Virus record (IMG/VR): IMGVR_UViG_3300028393_000305
Coordinates: 1-25,785 of that record
Length of the DNA: 25,785 nucleotides
Strand: one strand, 5' to 3'
Source of the DNA: a virus
The notes under the pieces are model-generated. The model was not told where the DNA came from and did not search any database. It saw only the letters and a list, made by a program, of their open reading frames with translations. Position numbers and translations under genes: made by a program. Shown here in pieces: positions 4,093 through 12,341 of this stretch; position 1 is the stretch's first letter; each line of letters begins with the position of its first letter.

Positions 4093-5838
4093 ATGAAAAG
4101 ATTACTAGCAGCCGCTGCAATATTGTGTGCGGCAATTACAGCACCATATGCACAAACGCTACCATCAGGTTCGCTTGGTACGGTAACAGGCAACACAAGA
4201 AACACATGGCAACCATTTACCTACACGTTTACTCCATCAACAACTGGAGCAAACTTTGTAGGTTTTGCCTTTCGCGAAGATCCAGCATTCTGGACATTTG
4301 ACAATGTTACTTTGACCGCTGCTGGTTCAACCACAAATCTTCTAACTAACGGAACATTCACTACAGGTGGTCGTTTTAGCGTAACAACCAACAATGGTGT
4401 TTCTAACATGCAAGCCCCAACAAACTGGGGAGTTTGGTATCAAAATGGAACATATCCTGCTGCCGCTGGCACTTGGACTGATATTGGGGGTGCTCATGGT
4501 GGCGTATGGTATGACGGCGCTGTTGGGTCGTTTGATGGCATTTACCAAGGTGTGGCTCTTACAGCTGGCACCACTTACACTATTGCTTTTGAAGTCTCTG
4601 GGAATAACACTTCTAACGGTAGTTCTATTCAGCTTGGCGTATATGGCGGCGCTTGCTCAACTGTAAGCATCTCACCTGACCAGTGTACAATTCCATCATC
4701 TGTTGGCTTTACCACATTAGCAACTCCATCACAAGGAGCAGCTGCAGGTAATCCAACACCACCACCTGTCACTCTTGTTAGTACAGCCAACGCACCATCA
4801 ACAGCAACATCCTCAACCGCATATGGAACATCTGTTGTTGCTTATAATGTTGCTAATGCGAGGGTAAATTCTGGTCAGTGGATTGCGATAACACGCACCA
4901 CAACGCCAGTGACAACGCGCCCATATACCATTACCACAGTGACAACACCACATGCGGTAGAAACATATAGCGATGGCACTACTGTCACAACTAACGGAAC
5001 ACCATTGACAACAACGCAAAATGGTGCTACTATAACAATCGGTCAACCAGTAGCGCAGACTGCATCTGTGTCTGGCGTATCTCTAAAGGATTCAATTGCG
5101 GTTCGTAATTTCAATCCATTCTTGGTCGATGCTCTATCAACTAAAGATGGTGCATGGGCTACGCCTAGCTTGGGTTATGCGAAAACAAGCGGTTCATTCC
5201 GTATCAGTGGGCTATCATTTGGCTATCAGACAACCGTTGAGAATAACACAGCTGGTATTGCTGGCAATATATCCAAGATTGAAAACAGTGGCTTCGTCGG
5301 TTCATCTTCTAGCTCGGACGCATACGCGGGTACAGCTTACTTTCTAACAAAGCAGGAAGATGTTTGGATCAAGGGTGCAGTTGGTTATAGTGCCGCTGAA
5401 TATGCCACGACAACATCGTTGCCAGTGTTTGCACTTGTGAACAGTAGCACCGTGAAGACAAGAAACTACTACGGCGATATCACATTCTATTCCGCTAAGG
5501 AGTTTGAAGGATTCAGACCACTTGTTGGTGTTGTGCTAAACAAGTCTGAGGTGGTATCGCAGGCCGAAGGTGGTAGTGCATTGCTATCCACATTGCCTGG
5601 TGTTGGTTCTTCATTCGAAGCAAGACCATATGTTGGTATCAGATATGACATTGATGATGTTTTCGGTATTGAAACAAGAGTGACACGTTCCAGAGATTTT
5701 GGTACTGTCGCGCAGATACGCGCAAGCGCGAAGATTGAAATCGTAAAGGACGCATATATAGAACTAACAGCAGGAGCTGATAAAGGTTCTAATTACACCG
5801 GCGCAGTTGGTATGATTGGATTGAAAATCAACTTCTAA
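4093..5838 (+). CDS. Secreted, probable outer-membrane barrel protein
   Basis: A 581-residue protein with a clear Sec signal peptide: KR, a hydrophobic run rich in Ala and Leu, and a cleavage site after APYA at about residue 20. Residues 21-215 are rich in Gly, Thr, Asn and aromatic residues and resemble a beta-sandwich binding domain, with a Cys pair near 195-200. Residues 215-330 are a Thr/Pro/Ser-rich linker. The last 240 residues show alternating polar/hydrophobic strands and end in Phe, as outer-membrane barrels do. It starts after AGGAG at 4082-4086. I cannot name a family. It could be an autotransporter-like surface protein, a receptor-masking factor or a misplaced virion protein. Confidence 0.75.
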   Translation: MKRLLAAAAILCAAITAPYAQTLPSGSLGTVTGNTRNTWQPFTYTFTPSTTGANFVGFAFREDPAFWTFDNVTLTAAGSTTNLLTNGTFTTGGRFSVTTNNGVSNMQAPTNWGVWYQNGTYPAAAGTWTDIGGAHGGVWYDGAVGSFDGIYQGVALTAGTTYTIAFEVSGNNTSNGSSIQLGVYGGACSTVSISPDQCTIPSSVGFTTLATPSQGAAAGNPTPPPVTLVSTANAPSTATSSTAYGTSVVAYNVANARVNSGQWIAITRTTTPVTTRPYTITTVTTPHAVETYSDGTTVTTNGTPLTTTQNGATITIGQPVAQTASVSGVSLKDSIAVRNFNPFLVDALSTKDGAWATPSLGYAKTSGSFRISGLSFGYQTTVENNTAGIAGNISKIENSGFVGSSSSSDAYAGTAYFLTKQEDVWIKGAVGYSAAEYATTTSLPVFALVNSSTVKTRNYYGDITFYSAKEFEGFRPLVGVVLNKSEVVSQAEGGSALLSTLPGVGSSFEARPYVGIRYDIDDVFGIETRVTRSRDFGTVAQIRASAKIEIVKDAYIELTAGADKGSNYTGAVGMIGLKINF

Positions 5839-5845
5839 AATATGA

Positions 5846-5920
5846 TGGGAATTAGTTAAATTGGTATAACGGGGGATTCTGACTCCCTTATTCGAGGTTC
5901 GAGTCCTTGATTCCCAGCCA
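5846..5920 (+). tRNA. tRNA-Gln (anticodon CTG)
   Basis: Perfect acceptor 5846-5852/5910-5916 beginning with U1-A72, and discriminator G5917, both Gln-like. D stem GTTA/TAAC. CTG at 5879-5881. CCA 5918-5920. Confidence 0.93.
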
Positions 5921-5924
5921 ATAT

Positions 5925-5999
5925 GGAGCCATAGCAAAACGGCAATGCGCGGGACTGCAAATCCTTGAGGTCCCAGTTCGAATCTGGGTGGCTCCTCCA
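5925..5999 (+). tRNA. tRNA-Cys (anticodon GCA)
   Basis: Perfect acceptor 5925-5931/5989-5995. GCA at 5957-5959. Discriminator U5996 is the cysteine identity base. CCA 5997-5999. Confidence 0.93.
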
Positions 6000-6015
6000 A
6001 ATATAGGATTATGTT

Positions 6016-6177
6016 ATGGCTCATAAAGCAAGACGGCGACCATCGTGGAAGAAACGTAAGTCAAAGTATTTTGAAAAGCTTAAAATTGAATTGGCAAAAG
6101 CTTTGCGAGATGAAATACAAAAAGAAATCAACAGAGAGATTTTAAGAGAGATTTCAGATGCAAACAGTACATGGTGA
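6016..6177 (+). CDS. Small basic helical protein, 53 aa
   Basis: ATG 6016 opens a 53-codon frame ending TGA 6175. The first 20 residues are strongly basic (KARRRPS, KKRKSK). The rest is a charged amphipathic helix with repeated E-I and L-R-E spacing that could form a coiled coil. A weak AGGAT site is at 6005-6009. An earlier in-phase-shifted ATG at 6011 opens a different, less likely frame. The function is unknown. Its end overlaps the next small ORF by 20 nt. Confidence 0.55.
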   Translation: MAHKARRRPSWKKRKSKYFEKLKIELAKALRDEIQKEINREILREISDANSTW

Positions 6178-6271
6178 TTTTGTTTATATGCTTTGTGGTT
6201 GGATGTATGTTTACATGAAGCGTGTTGGTGAAGCGTATCACTATTACATTTCACATAGAAAGCTTCATTAA
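6158..6271 (+). CDS. Small aromatic-rich protein, 37 aa
   Basis: ATG 6158 follows GAGAG at 6146-6150. The frame runs 37 codons to TAA 6269, six bases before tRNA-Gly. It is rich in Tyr, Met and His and has a short hydrophobic stretch (residues 8-20) that might sit in a membrane. It overlaps the 53-aa ORF in another frame. It could be spurious. Confidence 0.4.
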   Translation: MQTVHGDFVYMLCGWMYVYMKRVGEAYHYYISHRKLH

Positions 6272-6276
6272 GTTAA

Positions 6277-6351
6277 GCGGGTATAGCTCAGTGGTAGAGC
6301 ACTTCGTTGCCAACGAAGATGTCGTCGGTTCGACCCCGATTGCCCGCTCCA
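6277..6351 (+). tRNA. tRNA-Gly (anticodon GCC)
   Basis: Acceptor 6277-6283/6341-6347 (one U-G). Perfect anticodon stem 6302-6306/6314-6318 with GCC at 6309-6311. Discriminator U6348 as in bacterial Gly. CCA 6349-6351. It ends 1 nt before the stop of the convergent radical SAM gene. Confidence 0.94.
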
Positions 6352-6352
6352 A

Positions 6353-7537
6353 TCAATATAGCTTGTAACCATAAACGTCTTCGAATTTTTCATTTCGAAT
6401 GGTGTCAAGTGTCTTCGTGAATGAGATGAAAAGGTCTTCTCTTTCAGGTTTCGTTTCAAGCATATGAGCCTTGATAGCAAGAAGCTCCTTCTTGAGAACA
6501 TCAAAATTTGACGGGTGTAGAATTTCTATCGACTTATCAATCTCATTCATAACTCTTGCGCGAAGATCATTGTTTAGGTGTACCCAGTGAAGAGCATACG
6601 GTAGAGTTACCGAATAGCATCTTGTCTGCAAGATTGGGTTGATATCATAAATCTTCATCAAAAACTCAGCTAGATTTGCAAAGTCTAAAAGATTATACGG
6701 GCTGATAGCAATATTATAATGCAAATTCCATAATGGAAGCTTTGAAAATTTTATGAAGTTTTCTTCAACCACATCCCATTTCGTACCTTTTCTATTGTAC
6801 TCAGCAGCTTTCCCAACACCGTCGATGCTCATTACGATTCTAGCTTTTTCAAATTGCATTAACCTATCTATGAAAAGTGGATTCCACACACTGCAATTGG
6901 TAAACATTTCCAATACCACTTTTTTATGATATCCATTTTCAATCATGTGATCCATAAAATCATAGTACTGCTTTATCAGCAATGGTTCTCCACCTGTAAA
7001 ACATACAGTTTTGACATTATCTAATGACAGCTTTTTTAGTTCGTCGAAATTGCTTTCGGACGTGTTTGTGAAATCTCTGAATTTAAATTGTGTGTAGTTT
7101 AAAAGGACTGGGTATTCTTCTACTTCTTTTTGCCATTCAGAACTTGAATCTGCATTACACATTCTGCATTTAAAATTGCAAAGATTGCTCGCTCGCAATT
7201 CGATACGAACGATTTCTGTAGGATCTTCTGCGTTAAAATCTGATGATTGTCTATCTTCTCCTAGTCCATAACCATAGTTCCCAACACCCATCATTCTAAT
7301 TTCACTTTGTCTTGAACTTTTAAGCCCACGCTGTTCTTTTTTCCAACAGACTTCGCAGTTCTTCGGAACTTTTCCTTCTTTCAATTCGCTTTTGATGTTT
7401 GCAAGCCAATCGCTTTGCAAATAATCAATCGGTGACATTGTTTGTTTTTCCAAACTTACATGACACGGCGACGCAGTATTTTCATGGTAGTACAATCCTG
7501 TCCAGGGAGCGGGGCAAAAAAAATCATCGCTTGACAT
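6353..7537 (-). CDS. Radical SAM protein, phage twitch type
   Basis: This 394-residue protein has the radical SAM cluster motif C120-x3-C124-x2-C127 and the SAM-binding TGGEP at 181-185, followed by a TIM-barrel-like core. Four N-terminal cysteines (C8 in CPAPW, C25, and C61-x2-C64) resemble the pattern of phage 'twitch domain' radical SAM proteins and could hold a second Fe-S cluster. The substrate is unknown; such enzymes modify peptides, cofactors or sugars. I chose the ATG at 7537-7535, preceded by GGAG on the minus strand. A longer frame to 7720 would read through the antisense of tRNA-Leu and is rejected. It is the only convincing minus-strand gene and converges on tRNA-Gly. Confidence 0.88.
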   Translation of the reverse strand: MSSDDFFCPAPWTGLYYHENTASPCHVSLEKQTMSPIDYLQSDWLANIKSELKEGKVPKNCEVCWKKEQRGLKSSRQSEIRMMGVGNYGYGLGEDRQSSDFNAEDPTEIVRIELRASNLCNFKCRMCNADSSSEWQKEVEEYPVLLNYTQFKFRDFTNTSESNFDELKKLSLDNVKTVCFTGGEPLLIKQYYDFMDHMIENGYHKKVVLEMFTNCSVWNPLFIDRLMQFEKARIVMSIDGVGKAAEYNRKGTKWDVVEENFIKFSKLPLWNLHYNIAISPYNLLDFANLAEFLMKIYDINPILQTRCYSVTLPYALHWVHLNNDLRARVMNEIDKSIEILHPSNFDVLKKELLAIKAHMLETKPEREDLFISFTKTLDTIRNEKFEDVYGYKLY

Positions 7538-7559
7538 AAATAATCTCCGAGTGTATAAT
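7531..7559 (+). promoter_or_regulatory. Consensus sigma70 promoter
   Basis: Perfect TTGACA (7531-7536), 17-nt spacer, perfect TATAAT (7554-7559), predicted start near 7566. It faces tRNA-Leu(TAA) and the long block to 14211. Its -35 region covers the start codon of the minus-strand radical SAM gene, so the two transcripts would diverge and overlap. Confidence 0.9.
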
Positions 7560-7581
7560 CCTATTCTATATAGTGAGTAAT

Positions 7582-7657
7582 GCCCATGTAGGCCAATGGC
7601 AGAGTCAGGGGACTTAAAATCTCCACAGTGTCGGTTCGAGTCCGACCATGGGCACCA
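7582..7657 (+). tRNA. tRNA-Leu (anticodon TAA), short variable loop
   Basis: Perfect acceptor 7582-7588/7647-7653. Anticodon stem 7608-7612/7620-7624 (one G-U) with TAA at 7615-7617. Perfect T stem 7630-7634/7642-7646. Discriminator A7654, CCA 7655-7657. The variable loop is only 5 nt (7625-7629). Confidence 0.9.
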
Positions 7658-7682
7658 ACTAAATACCAGCATGAGAAAACCA

Positions 7683-8147
7683 ATGAACATTAATGAAGTC
7701 CGTGAATTTATCAGCAACACCTCAGCAACTACAAAAATCTATATCGGTGCAGATTCGAAACGCTACTGTCGCAAAGACGGTAAGTGGATTGCCGACTACA
7801 CGGTAGCGGTTGTTGTTCACTATGATGGCAACAAGGGCTGTAAGGTATTCGGTGATGTGACATCGGAGTTTGATTACGATAAGCGCCATGATCGGCCATC
7901 ATTCCGTTTGATGAATGAAGTCTATCGTGCAGCGAACATGTACCTAGAACTGTATGAAGCAATCGGCGACAGGCATGTGGAAGTCCACCTCGATATCAAT
8001 CCCGATGAAATGCATGGATCAAGCTGCGTTATTCAGCAAGCGACTGGATACATTCGTGGGCTTTGTGGGTTCACACCAAAGGTAAAGCCAGAAGCATTTG
8101 CTGCATCATACGCAGCCGATAGATTGAAGGAGATTCTTGCCACATGA
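7683..8147 (+). CDS. RNase H-fold protein of the YkuK/DUF458 family
   Basis: 154 residues. Family hallmarks are YIGADSK near the N terminus with D24, VHLDIN with D104, the conserved GYIRGLCGF turn, KPEAFAASYAADR at 135-147 ending with D146, and an EFDYDKRHDRPSFRL region. DUF458/YkuK proteins share the RNase H fold; these acidic residues are the likely metal ligands. The biological substrate is not established. I took the ATG at 7683, with GAG at 7673-7675 upstream; an in-frame ATG at 7671 is possible but would have the tRNA CCA end as its leader. It overlaps the next gene by ATGA. Confidence 0.82.
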   Translation: MNINEVREFISNTSATTKIYIGADSKRYCRKDGKWIADYTVAVVVHYDGNKGCKVFGDVTSEFDYDKRHDRPSFRLMNEVYRAANMYLELYEAIGDRHVEVHLDINPDEMHGSSCVIQQATGYIRGLCGFTPKVKPEAFAASYAADRLKEILAT

Positions 8148-8737
8148 GTGTTACAATTGATGATTTTGTTTTGGAATATAATAACTTCCTGACACCTGAA
8201 GAATGTATGGGATACATTGATTGTTATCATCGGTATGAATCAATGGGGCTCACAATTAATCGCCAAGCCTCTGGTGAACCGTCGATTAGAAAAGCTGATG
8301 ACCAGATGTTTGTCACTTCGCTTTTAGCCACAAATGAATTGAATATCTCTGACCTAGAACCGTTTCACTATTTTGTGAAAAAGTTTTGGGATCAAGCGTA
8401 TCCGATTTATCGCCAGAAATATGGTGTGTTGACAGATATAAGTCAACACACCGTTCGCCTCTTGAAAATTCAGAAGACGCATAAGAGCGAAGGCTATCAT
8501 GTTTGGCACTGCGAAGATGGTGACCCAAATGCAATGCGTAGATTAATGACATTCATTCTTTACCTGAACAATATTCCTGATGGTGGTGAGACCGAGTTCC
8601 TCTATTACTCGAAACGATATAAGGCTGAGGCTGGTAAGCTCATTCTATGGCCAGCAGGATATACTCACACGCATCGTGGTAACCCACCACTCAGCAATAC
8701 CAAATATATACTAACTGGATGGGTTGAACTGTCCTAA
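8144..8737 (+). CDS. 2OG-Fe(II) oxygenase, prolyl 4-hydroxylase-like
   Basis: 197 residues with the prolyl-hydroxylase double-stranded beta-helix pattern. YHVWHCE at 117-124 offers the H-x-E/D metal site (H122, E124). NNIPDGGETEF at 142-152 is the classic turn. LWPAGYTHTHRG holds the distal histidine (H175 or H177), and K187 takes the 2-oxoglutarate-binding position. The target could be a peptidyl proline, a sugar or a base. It is coupled to the YkuK gene and followed by a CAT tRNA. Confidence 0.88.
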   Translation: MSVTIDDFVLEYNNFLTPEECMGYIDCYHRYESMGLTINRQASGEPSIRKADDQMFVTSLLATNELNISDLEPFHYFVKKFWDQAYPIYRQKYGVLTDISQHTVRLLKIQKTHKSEGYHVWHCEDGDPNAMRRLMTFILYLNNIPDGGETEFLYYSKRYKAEAGKLILWPAGYTHTHRGNPPLSNTKYILTGWVELS

Positions 8738-8748
8738 CAGATTGCGCT

Positions 8749-8825
8749 GGACGGATAGCATAAATGGAAAATGCCGGTCGCTCATAACGGCCCAGATGTC
8801 GGATCATACCCGGCTCCGTCTACCA
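8749..8825 (+). tRNA. tRNA-Met or tRNA-Ile2 (anticodon CAT)
   Basis: Acceptor 8749-8755/8815-8821 (one G-U). D stem GCA/TGC. Anticodon stem 8776-8780/8788-8792 with CAT at 8783-8785. T stem 8798-8802/8810-8814. The T loop ATCATAC starts with A instead of T. Discriminator A8822, CCA 8823-8825. As the third CAT tRNA here, it is a candidate for the AUA-reading Ile2 type. Confidence 0.85.
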
Positions 8826-8847
8826 CTTATCATTGAAGGAACATCAT

Positions 8848-9468
8848 ATGTCGGACGATGAAGTTTATAGAAGACCTAGTGAAATTCCTTATAAAAATTT
8901 AAATTATCCCGTCGATAAGATCAAGACGATATCGCAAAAATTAAATTTATTTGTCGAACAACATACTGATATTTTGCAGAACCCTATTCGCAAAACACTC
9001 ATATATTCAATAGTGCCAGACTTTGATCTTGTAAATCAGGAAGTTCCGGAACTAAAAAAATTGTGTGATTGGGTAGGAGCTAAACCTATTCGATATATGA
9101 TCTTGCAAATCAAACCAAAACCAGCATGGCATCCAGGACTTGATCCGTATCATATAGATCCAACACCAACGAGAGTTAATCTCTTGTTACCAGTTAGGAA
9201 TTGCGAAGGGTCTATTACCAGATTCGTAGATGTTCCTCCTCGTTTTTTCAAAAAAGTTTGGTTAGAAGATCGACAAAAATATCAATACGATAATTTGTAT
9301 AAAGGGCTTTATCGAGAATTTAAAATTGCTGGCGAATTCGAATTAAATAATGCATATCTATTTAATGCAGGATACCCACATGGCGTATTTTGTAACCCAG
9401 ACATAATAGAGCCTCGAATTTCATTTAATGTTAATTTTGATGATGATGTATCGCATTTGCTAAATTGA
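8848..9468 (+). CDS. Probable 2OG-Fe(II) oxygenase / cupin-like protein
   Basis: 206 residues. The metal-site pattern is H102-x-D104 in YHIDP, followed by a strand with RVNLLLPV. The distal motif is NAGYPHGV with H178, and R190 in PRISFNVNF matches the 2-oxoglutarate-binding arginine. Residues 1-60 are an unrelated AT-rich leader region. The start ATG 8848 follows AAGGA at 8836-8840. The substrate is unknown. It directly precedes the sugar cassette, so a role in glycan tailoring is a reasonable inference. The motif is weaker than in the neighbouring oxygenase. Confidence 0.7.
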   Translation: MSDDEVYRRPSEIPYKNLNYPVDKIKTISQKLNLFVEQHTDILQNPIRKTLIYSIVPDFDLVNQEVPELKKLCDWVGAKPIRYMILQIKPKPAWHPGLDPYHIDPTPTRVNLLLPVRNCEGSITRFVDVPPRFFKKVWLEDRQKYQYDNLYKGLYREFKIAGEFELNNAYLFNAGYPHGVFCNPDIIEPRISFNVNFDDDVSHLLN

Positions 9469-9481
9469 TGATGGAGATATA

Positions 9482-10189
9482 ATGGCAGAGTTTCATATTC
9501 GAGGTGGATTAGGTACGCAGATTTTATCCGTGTATGCAGCCTATGCGCTTGCTATCGAACGTACCACAACCGTATCTGATATCAAGTTCAACACAGGAAA
9601 CTATCCACGCAATGACCACGACCTGGATAGGATCTACATTGACGATCTTCTCGAATTTGAATCTCGACCAAACATATCTTCCATCAATGGTACCAACAAA
9701 ACTCTGCCATTCAAAGAGCCACAATTCTCTTTGCTTCTAAAGCATTGGGATGAAGTGAAGACCAAAGTTTGGTTAAAGCCTACCATCAAAAATCAAACCA
9801 ACGAAACGATTGTTCATATTAGGCAAACAGATAGACCATTGGTTGCTATCGAAAAGTTTGACACCTTGATTGATTCGTTATCGTTGGCTTCTCATTATCC
9901 ATATGAGAACTACCAGCCAATCATCATAAGCGAAGATGAGTCCGTCATTCAGCGATACAAGCTTCAACCTGTATCGGATGCATTGGCGGACTGGAAGCGT
10001 ATTCTAAATGCCAAAACTGTATATGGCGCTTATTCTACCTTCACATTATTGGCAGCTGCGTTGAATCCAGATCAGAAATTATTTTTCTTCTCACAAGAGA
10101 AATGCGACGATCCGAGCTTGATTTTACAGGACGATTGGTGTAAGATTAGACAATTGGTTGAGTTGTTTGGCAATGTTGAATGGATGTGA
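9482..10189 (+). CDS. GT11-like glycosyltransferase (fucosyl/colitosyl type)
   Basis: 235 residues with the marks of the alpha-1,2-fucosyltransferase family GT11: RGGLGTQ at 7-13 (usual form GGLGNQ), HIRQTD at 112-117 (usual HxRRGD, donor binding) and [11 protein letters not shown] at 184-194 (usual STFSWWAA). It would use a GDP-6-deoxyhexose donor in the cytoplasm. It is shorter than typical members (about 290) and lacks the central Gly of RRGD, so it is a divergent form. Known GT11 enzymes include colitosyltransferases of E. coli O antigens, which fits the next three genes. The start at 9482 follows GGAGAT. Confidence 0.75.
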   Translation: MAEFHIRGGLGTQILSVYAAYALAIERTTTVSDIKFNTGNYPRNDHDLDRIYIDDLLEFESRPNISSINGTNKTLPFKEPQFSLLLKHWDEVKTKVWLKPTIKNQTNETIVHIRQTDRPLVAIEKFDTLIDSLSLASHYPYENYQPIIISEDESVIQRYKLQPVSDALADWKRILNAKTVYGAYSTFTLLAAALNPDQKLFFFSQEKCDDPSLILQDDWCKIRQLVELFGNVEWM

Positions 10190-10191
10190 AT

Positions 10192-11193
10192 ATGAAAACA
10201 GCACTGATTACTGGCATAACCGGACAAGATGGATCTTATCTCGCGGAACTTCTTCTTGAGAAGGGCTATCGAGTCCATGGAATCATTCGTAGGTCGTCGT
10301 CGTTCAATACCGGGCGAATTGACCACCTCTTTGATAAGATACATCTGCACTATGGAGATATGACAGACGGCTCTAATCTTCTCAATCTAATCAGCACAAT
10401 CCAGCCAGATGAAATCTACAATCTGGCTGCACAGTCGCATGTGAAGGTAAGCTTTGAAACTCCCGAATATACCATTCAAGCTGATGGTGTCGGTATGCTT
10501 AAAATTCTCGAGGCAGTTCGATCACTAGATTTGGACACCCGCATTTACCAAGCATGTACCTCTGAGATGTTTGGTTCATCTCCTTCTCCACAAAATGAAG
10601 ACACACCATTCCATCCGTGCAGCCCGTACGGTAGCGCGAAGCTGTATTCATATTGGATCGGTAGAAACTATCGTGATTCTTATGGCATGTATGTTGCGAA
10701 TGGTATTCTATTCAATCACGAAAGCCCGAGACGTGGTGAGACCTTCGTCACGCGCAAGGTCACGAAGGCTGTAGCTCGTATTTCAAAGGGATTGCAGGAT
10801 CATATTTTGATTGGCAATCTTGATGCTGAGCGCGATTGGGGGCACGCTAAGGATTATGTGCTTGCAATGTGGATGATGCTTCAGCGGTCAGTCCCAGCAG
10901 ATTTTGTCATTGCTACAGGCAAAGCATATACCGTTAGGCATATGATCGAATGTGCGTTCGCGTATGTGAATATGACCATTCGTTGGGAAGGCAAAGGAAT
11001 TAAAGAAGTTGGTTATGATGATAATGGAATCGCTCGCGTTCGGATTGATAGTAAGTATTATCGCCCGAACGAGGTTGATTCCTTGCGTGGTGATGCAGCA
11101 CTAGCAAATGCAATTCTAGGTTGGAAACCAGAGGTTACCTTTACCGAGCTTATACACGAAATGGTCCAAAGTGATCTGGAGGATTTGAAATGA
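10192..11193 (+). CDS. gmd: GDP-mannose 4,6-dehydratase
   Basis: 333 residues, clearly GMD. The Rossmann glycine motif GITGQDG is at 8-14. The catalytic set is T123 and E125 in TSEMFG with Y146 and K150 in YGSAK. SPRRG and FVTRKV follow further on, as in the family. It converts GDP-D-mannose to GDP-4-keto-6-deoxy-D-mannose with bound NADP, the entry to fucose, rhamnose, perosamine and colitose. I chose ATG 10192 because family members begin [14 protein letters not shown]. An in-frame ATG at 10180 overlaps the previous gene. It overlaps the next gene by ATGA, so the enzymes are probably made together. Confidence 0.96.
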   Translation: MKTALITGITGQDGSYLAELLLEKGYRVHGIIRRSSSFNTGRIDHLFDKIHLHYGDMTDGSNLLNLISTIQPDEIYNLAAQSHVKVSFETPEYTIQADGVGMLKILEAVRSLDLDTRIYQACTSEMFGSSPSPQNEDTPFHPCSPYGSAKLYSYWIGRNYRDSYGMYVANGILFNHESPRRGETFVTRKVTKAVARISKGLQDHILIGNLDAERDWGHAKDYVLAMWMMLQRSVPADFVIATGKAYTVRHMIECAFAYVNMTIRWEGKGIKEVGYDDNGIARVRIDSKYYRPNEVDSLRGDAALANAILGWKPEVTFTELIHEMVQSDLEDLK

Positions 11194-12341
11194 ATTACCC
11201 ACTAGCAACTGATACATGGAACTGGAGAGAAAAGTTTGCCATTCTGCGCGTGATGCGAAGCGGGCGATATACGATGGGACCAGAGGTCGCAAAGTTTGAA
11301 AATGAATTTGCGAAGAAGATGGAAGTTCGTAATGCTGTTATGACAAACAGTGGTAGTTCAGCTAATCTCGTTGGCCTTGCTGCGCTTGTTTATCTAAAAG
11401 AGATTCCAGCTGGTAGTGAAGTGATTGTGCCGGCGGTTAGTTGGTCGACCACTTATTTCCCTATTACGCAACTCGGACTTGTGCCTGTGTTTGTTGATGT
11501 TGGTATCAACTCATTCAATCTCACATTAGAAACTGTGAGAGGTGCGATTACCAAAAAGACTTGTGCGGTGTTCGCTGTCAATCTTCTCGGGCTACCATGC
11601 CAGTTGACAGAGCTTCGGCAACTGTGTGATGCTAATGACATTTATCTCATGGAAGATAATTGCGAAAGCCTTGGTGCATTGTATGATGTAAAGCAAGCTG
11701 GCACATTCGGTGAGTTCGGTACCTTCTCTTTCTTTTTCTCACACCATCTTCAGACAATGGAAGGTGGTATGATTGTGACAGATGATGATGAACTGGCAGA
11801 TTACATGCGATCCATTCGCGCACACGGATGGGTGCGTGATGTTCGTACCGATCATCTTTACGCTAAGGGTTCTGTTGACCCATTCAATGAGAGTTTCCAC
11901 TTTGTGCTTCCCGGCTATTGCGTTCGCCCATTAGAAATGAGTGGTGCTATTGGATCTGTCCAGCTCACTAAGATGGATCGAATGATTGACGCTCGCAGAA
12001 AGAATGCTGAGACGTTCACTAAGCTTTTCGGTGATGACTTTCATATTCAGACTGAGAATCGAAGAATGAAGTCGAGTTGGTTTGGCTTCGGTGTCGTTCT
12101 CAAGGAAGATAGAACAGTTACGCGGGAAGCTCTTCTCACCGACTTCAAAAGGGCAAAGATTGAAGTTCGACCAATCGTTGCTGGTAATTTTGTCAATCAA
12201 CCCGTTCTCGCGTACATGAAGCATCGCGTCGTTGGACCGCTAACGAATGCACAACTGTTGGATAAGAATGGGTTCTTCTTCGGTAATGATTGGCGCCCAT
12301 TGAAGAAAAAGATTATAGCAACAAGGAAACTAATCGGATGA
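11190..12341 (+). CDS. colD: ColD-like GDP-4-keto-6-deoxymannose 3-dehydratase
   Basis: 383 residues, DegT/DnrJ/EryC1 aminotransferase superfamily. D156 in MEDNCES should contact the PLP nitrogen. Where aminotransferases carry the PLP lysine, this protein has [11 protein letters not shown] (H185, H186). A His at this position is the mark of the dehydratase branch, as in ColD; RfbH is a more distant relative. Later segments such as RAHGW and [16 protein letters not shown] also read ColD-like. ColD removes the C3 hydroxyl of GDP-4-keto-6-deoxy-mannose, using PLP and glutamate. A perosamine synthase is disfavoured by the missing lysine. It is coupled to gmd and to the next gene by ATGA overlaps. 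Confidence 0.85.
   Translation: MNYPLATDTWNWREKFAILRVMRSGRYTMGPEVAKFENEFAKKMEVRNAVMTNSGSSANLVGLAALVYLKEIPAGSEVIVPAVSWSTTYFPITQLGLVPVFVDVGINSFNLTLETVRGAITKKTCAVFAVNLLGLPCQLTELRQLCDANDIYLMEDNCESLGALYDVKQAGTFGEFGTFSFFFSHHLQTMEGGMIVTDDDELADYMRSIRAHGWVRDVRTDHLYAKGSVDPFNESFHFVLPGYCVRPLEMSGAIGSVQLTKMDRMIDARRKNAETFTKLFGDDFHIQTENRRMKSSWFGFGVVLKEDRTVTREALLTDFKRAKIEVRPIVAGNFVNQPVLAYMKHRVVGPLTNAQLLDKNGFFFGNDWRPLKKKIIATRKLIG

Noticed and set aside
3863-4135. 90-aa minus-strand ORF
   Set aside because: It is antisense to tRNA-Ser(TGA); GRIRTHG is a common false peptide from tRNA antisense.
7538-7720. N-terminal extension of the radical SAM gene
   Set aside because: It is antisense of tRNA-Leu(TAA) and lies upstream of a good GGAG-ATG start.
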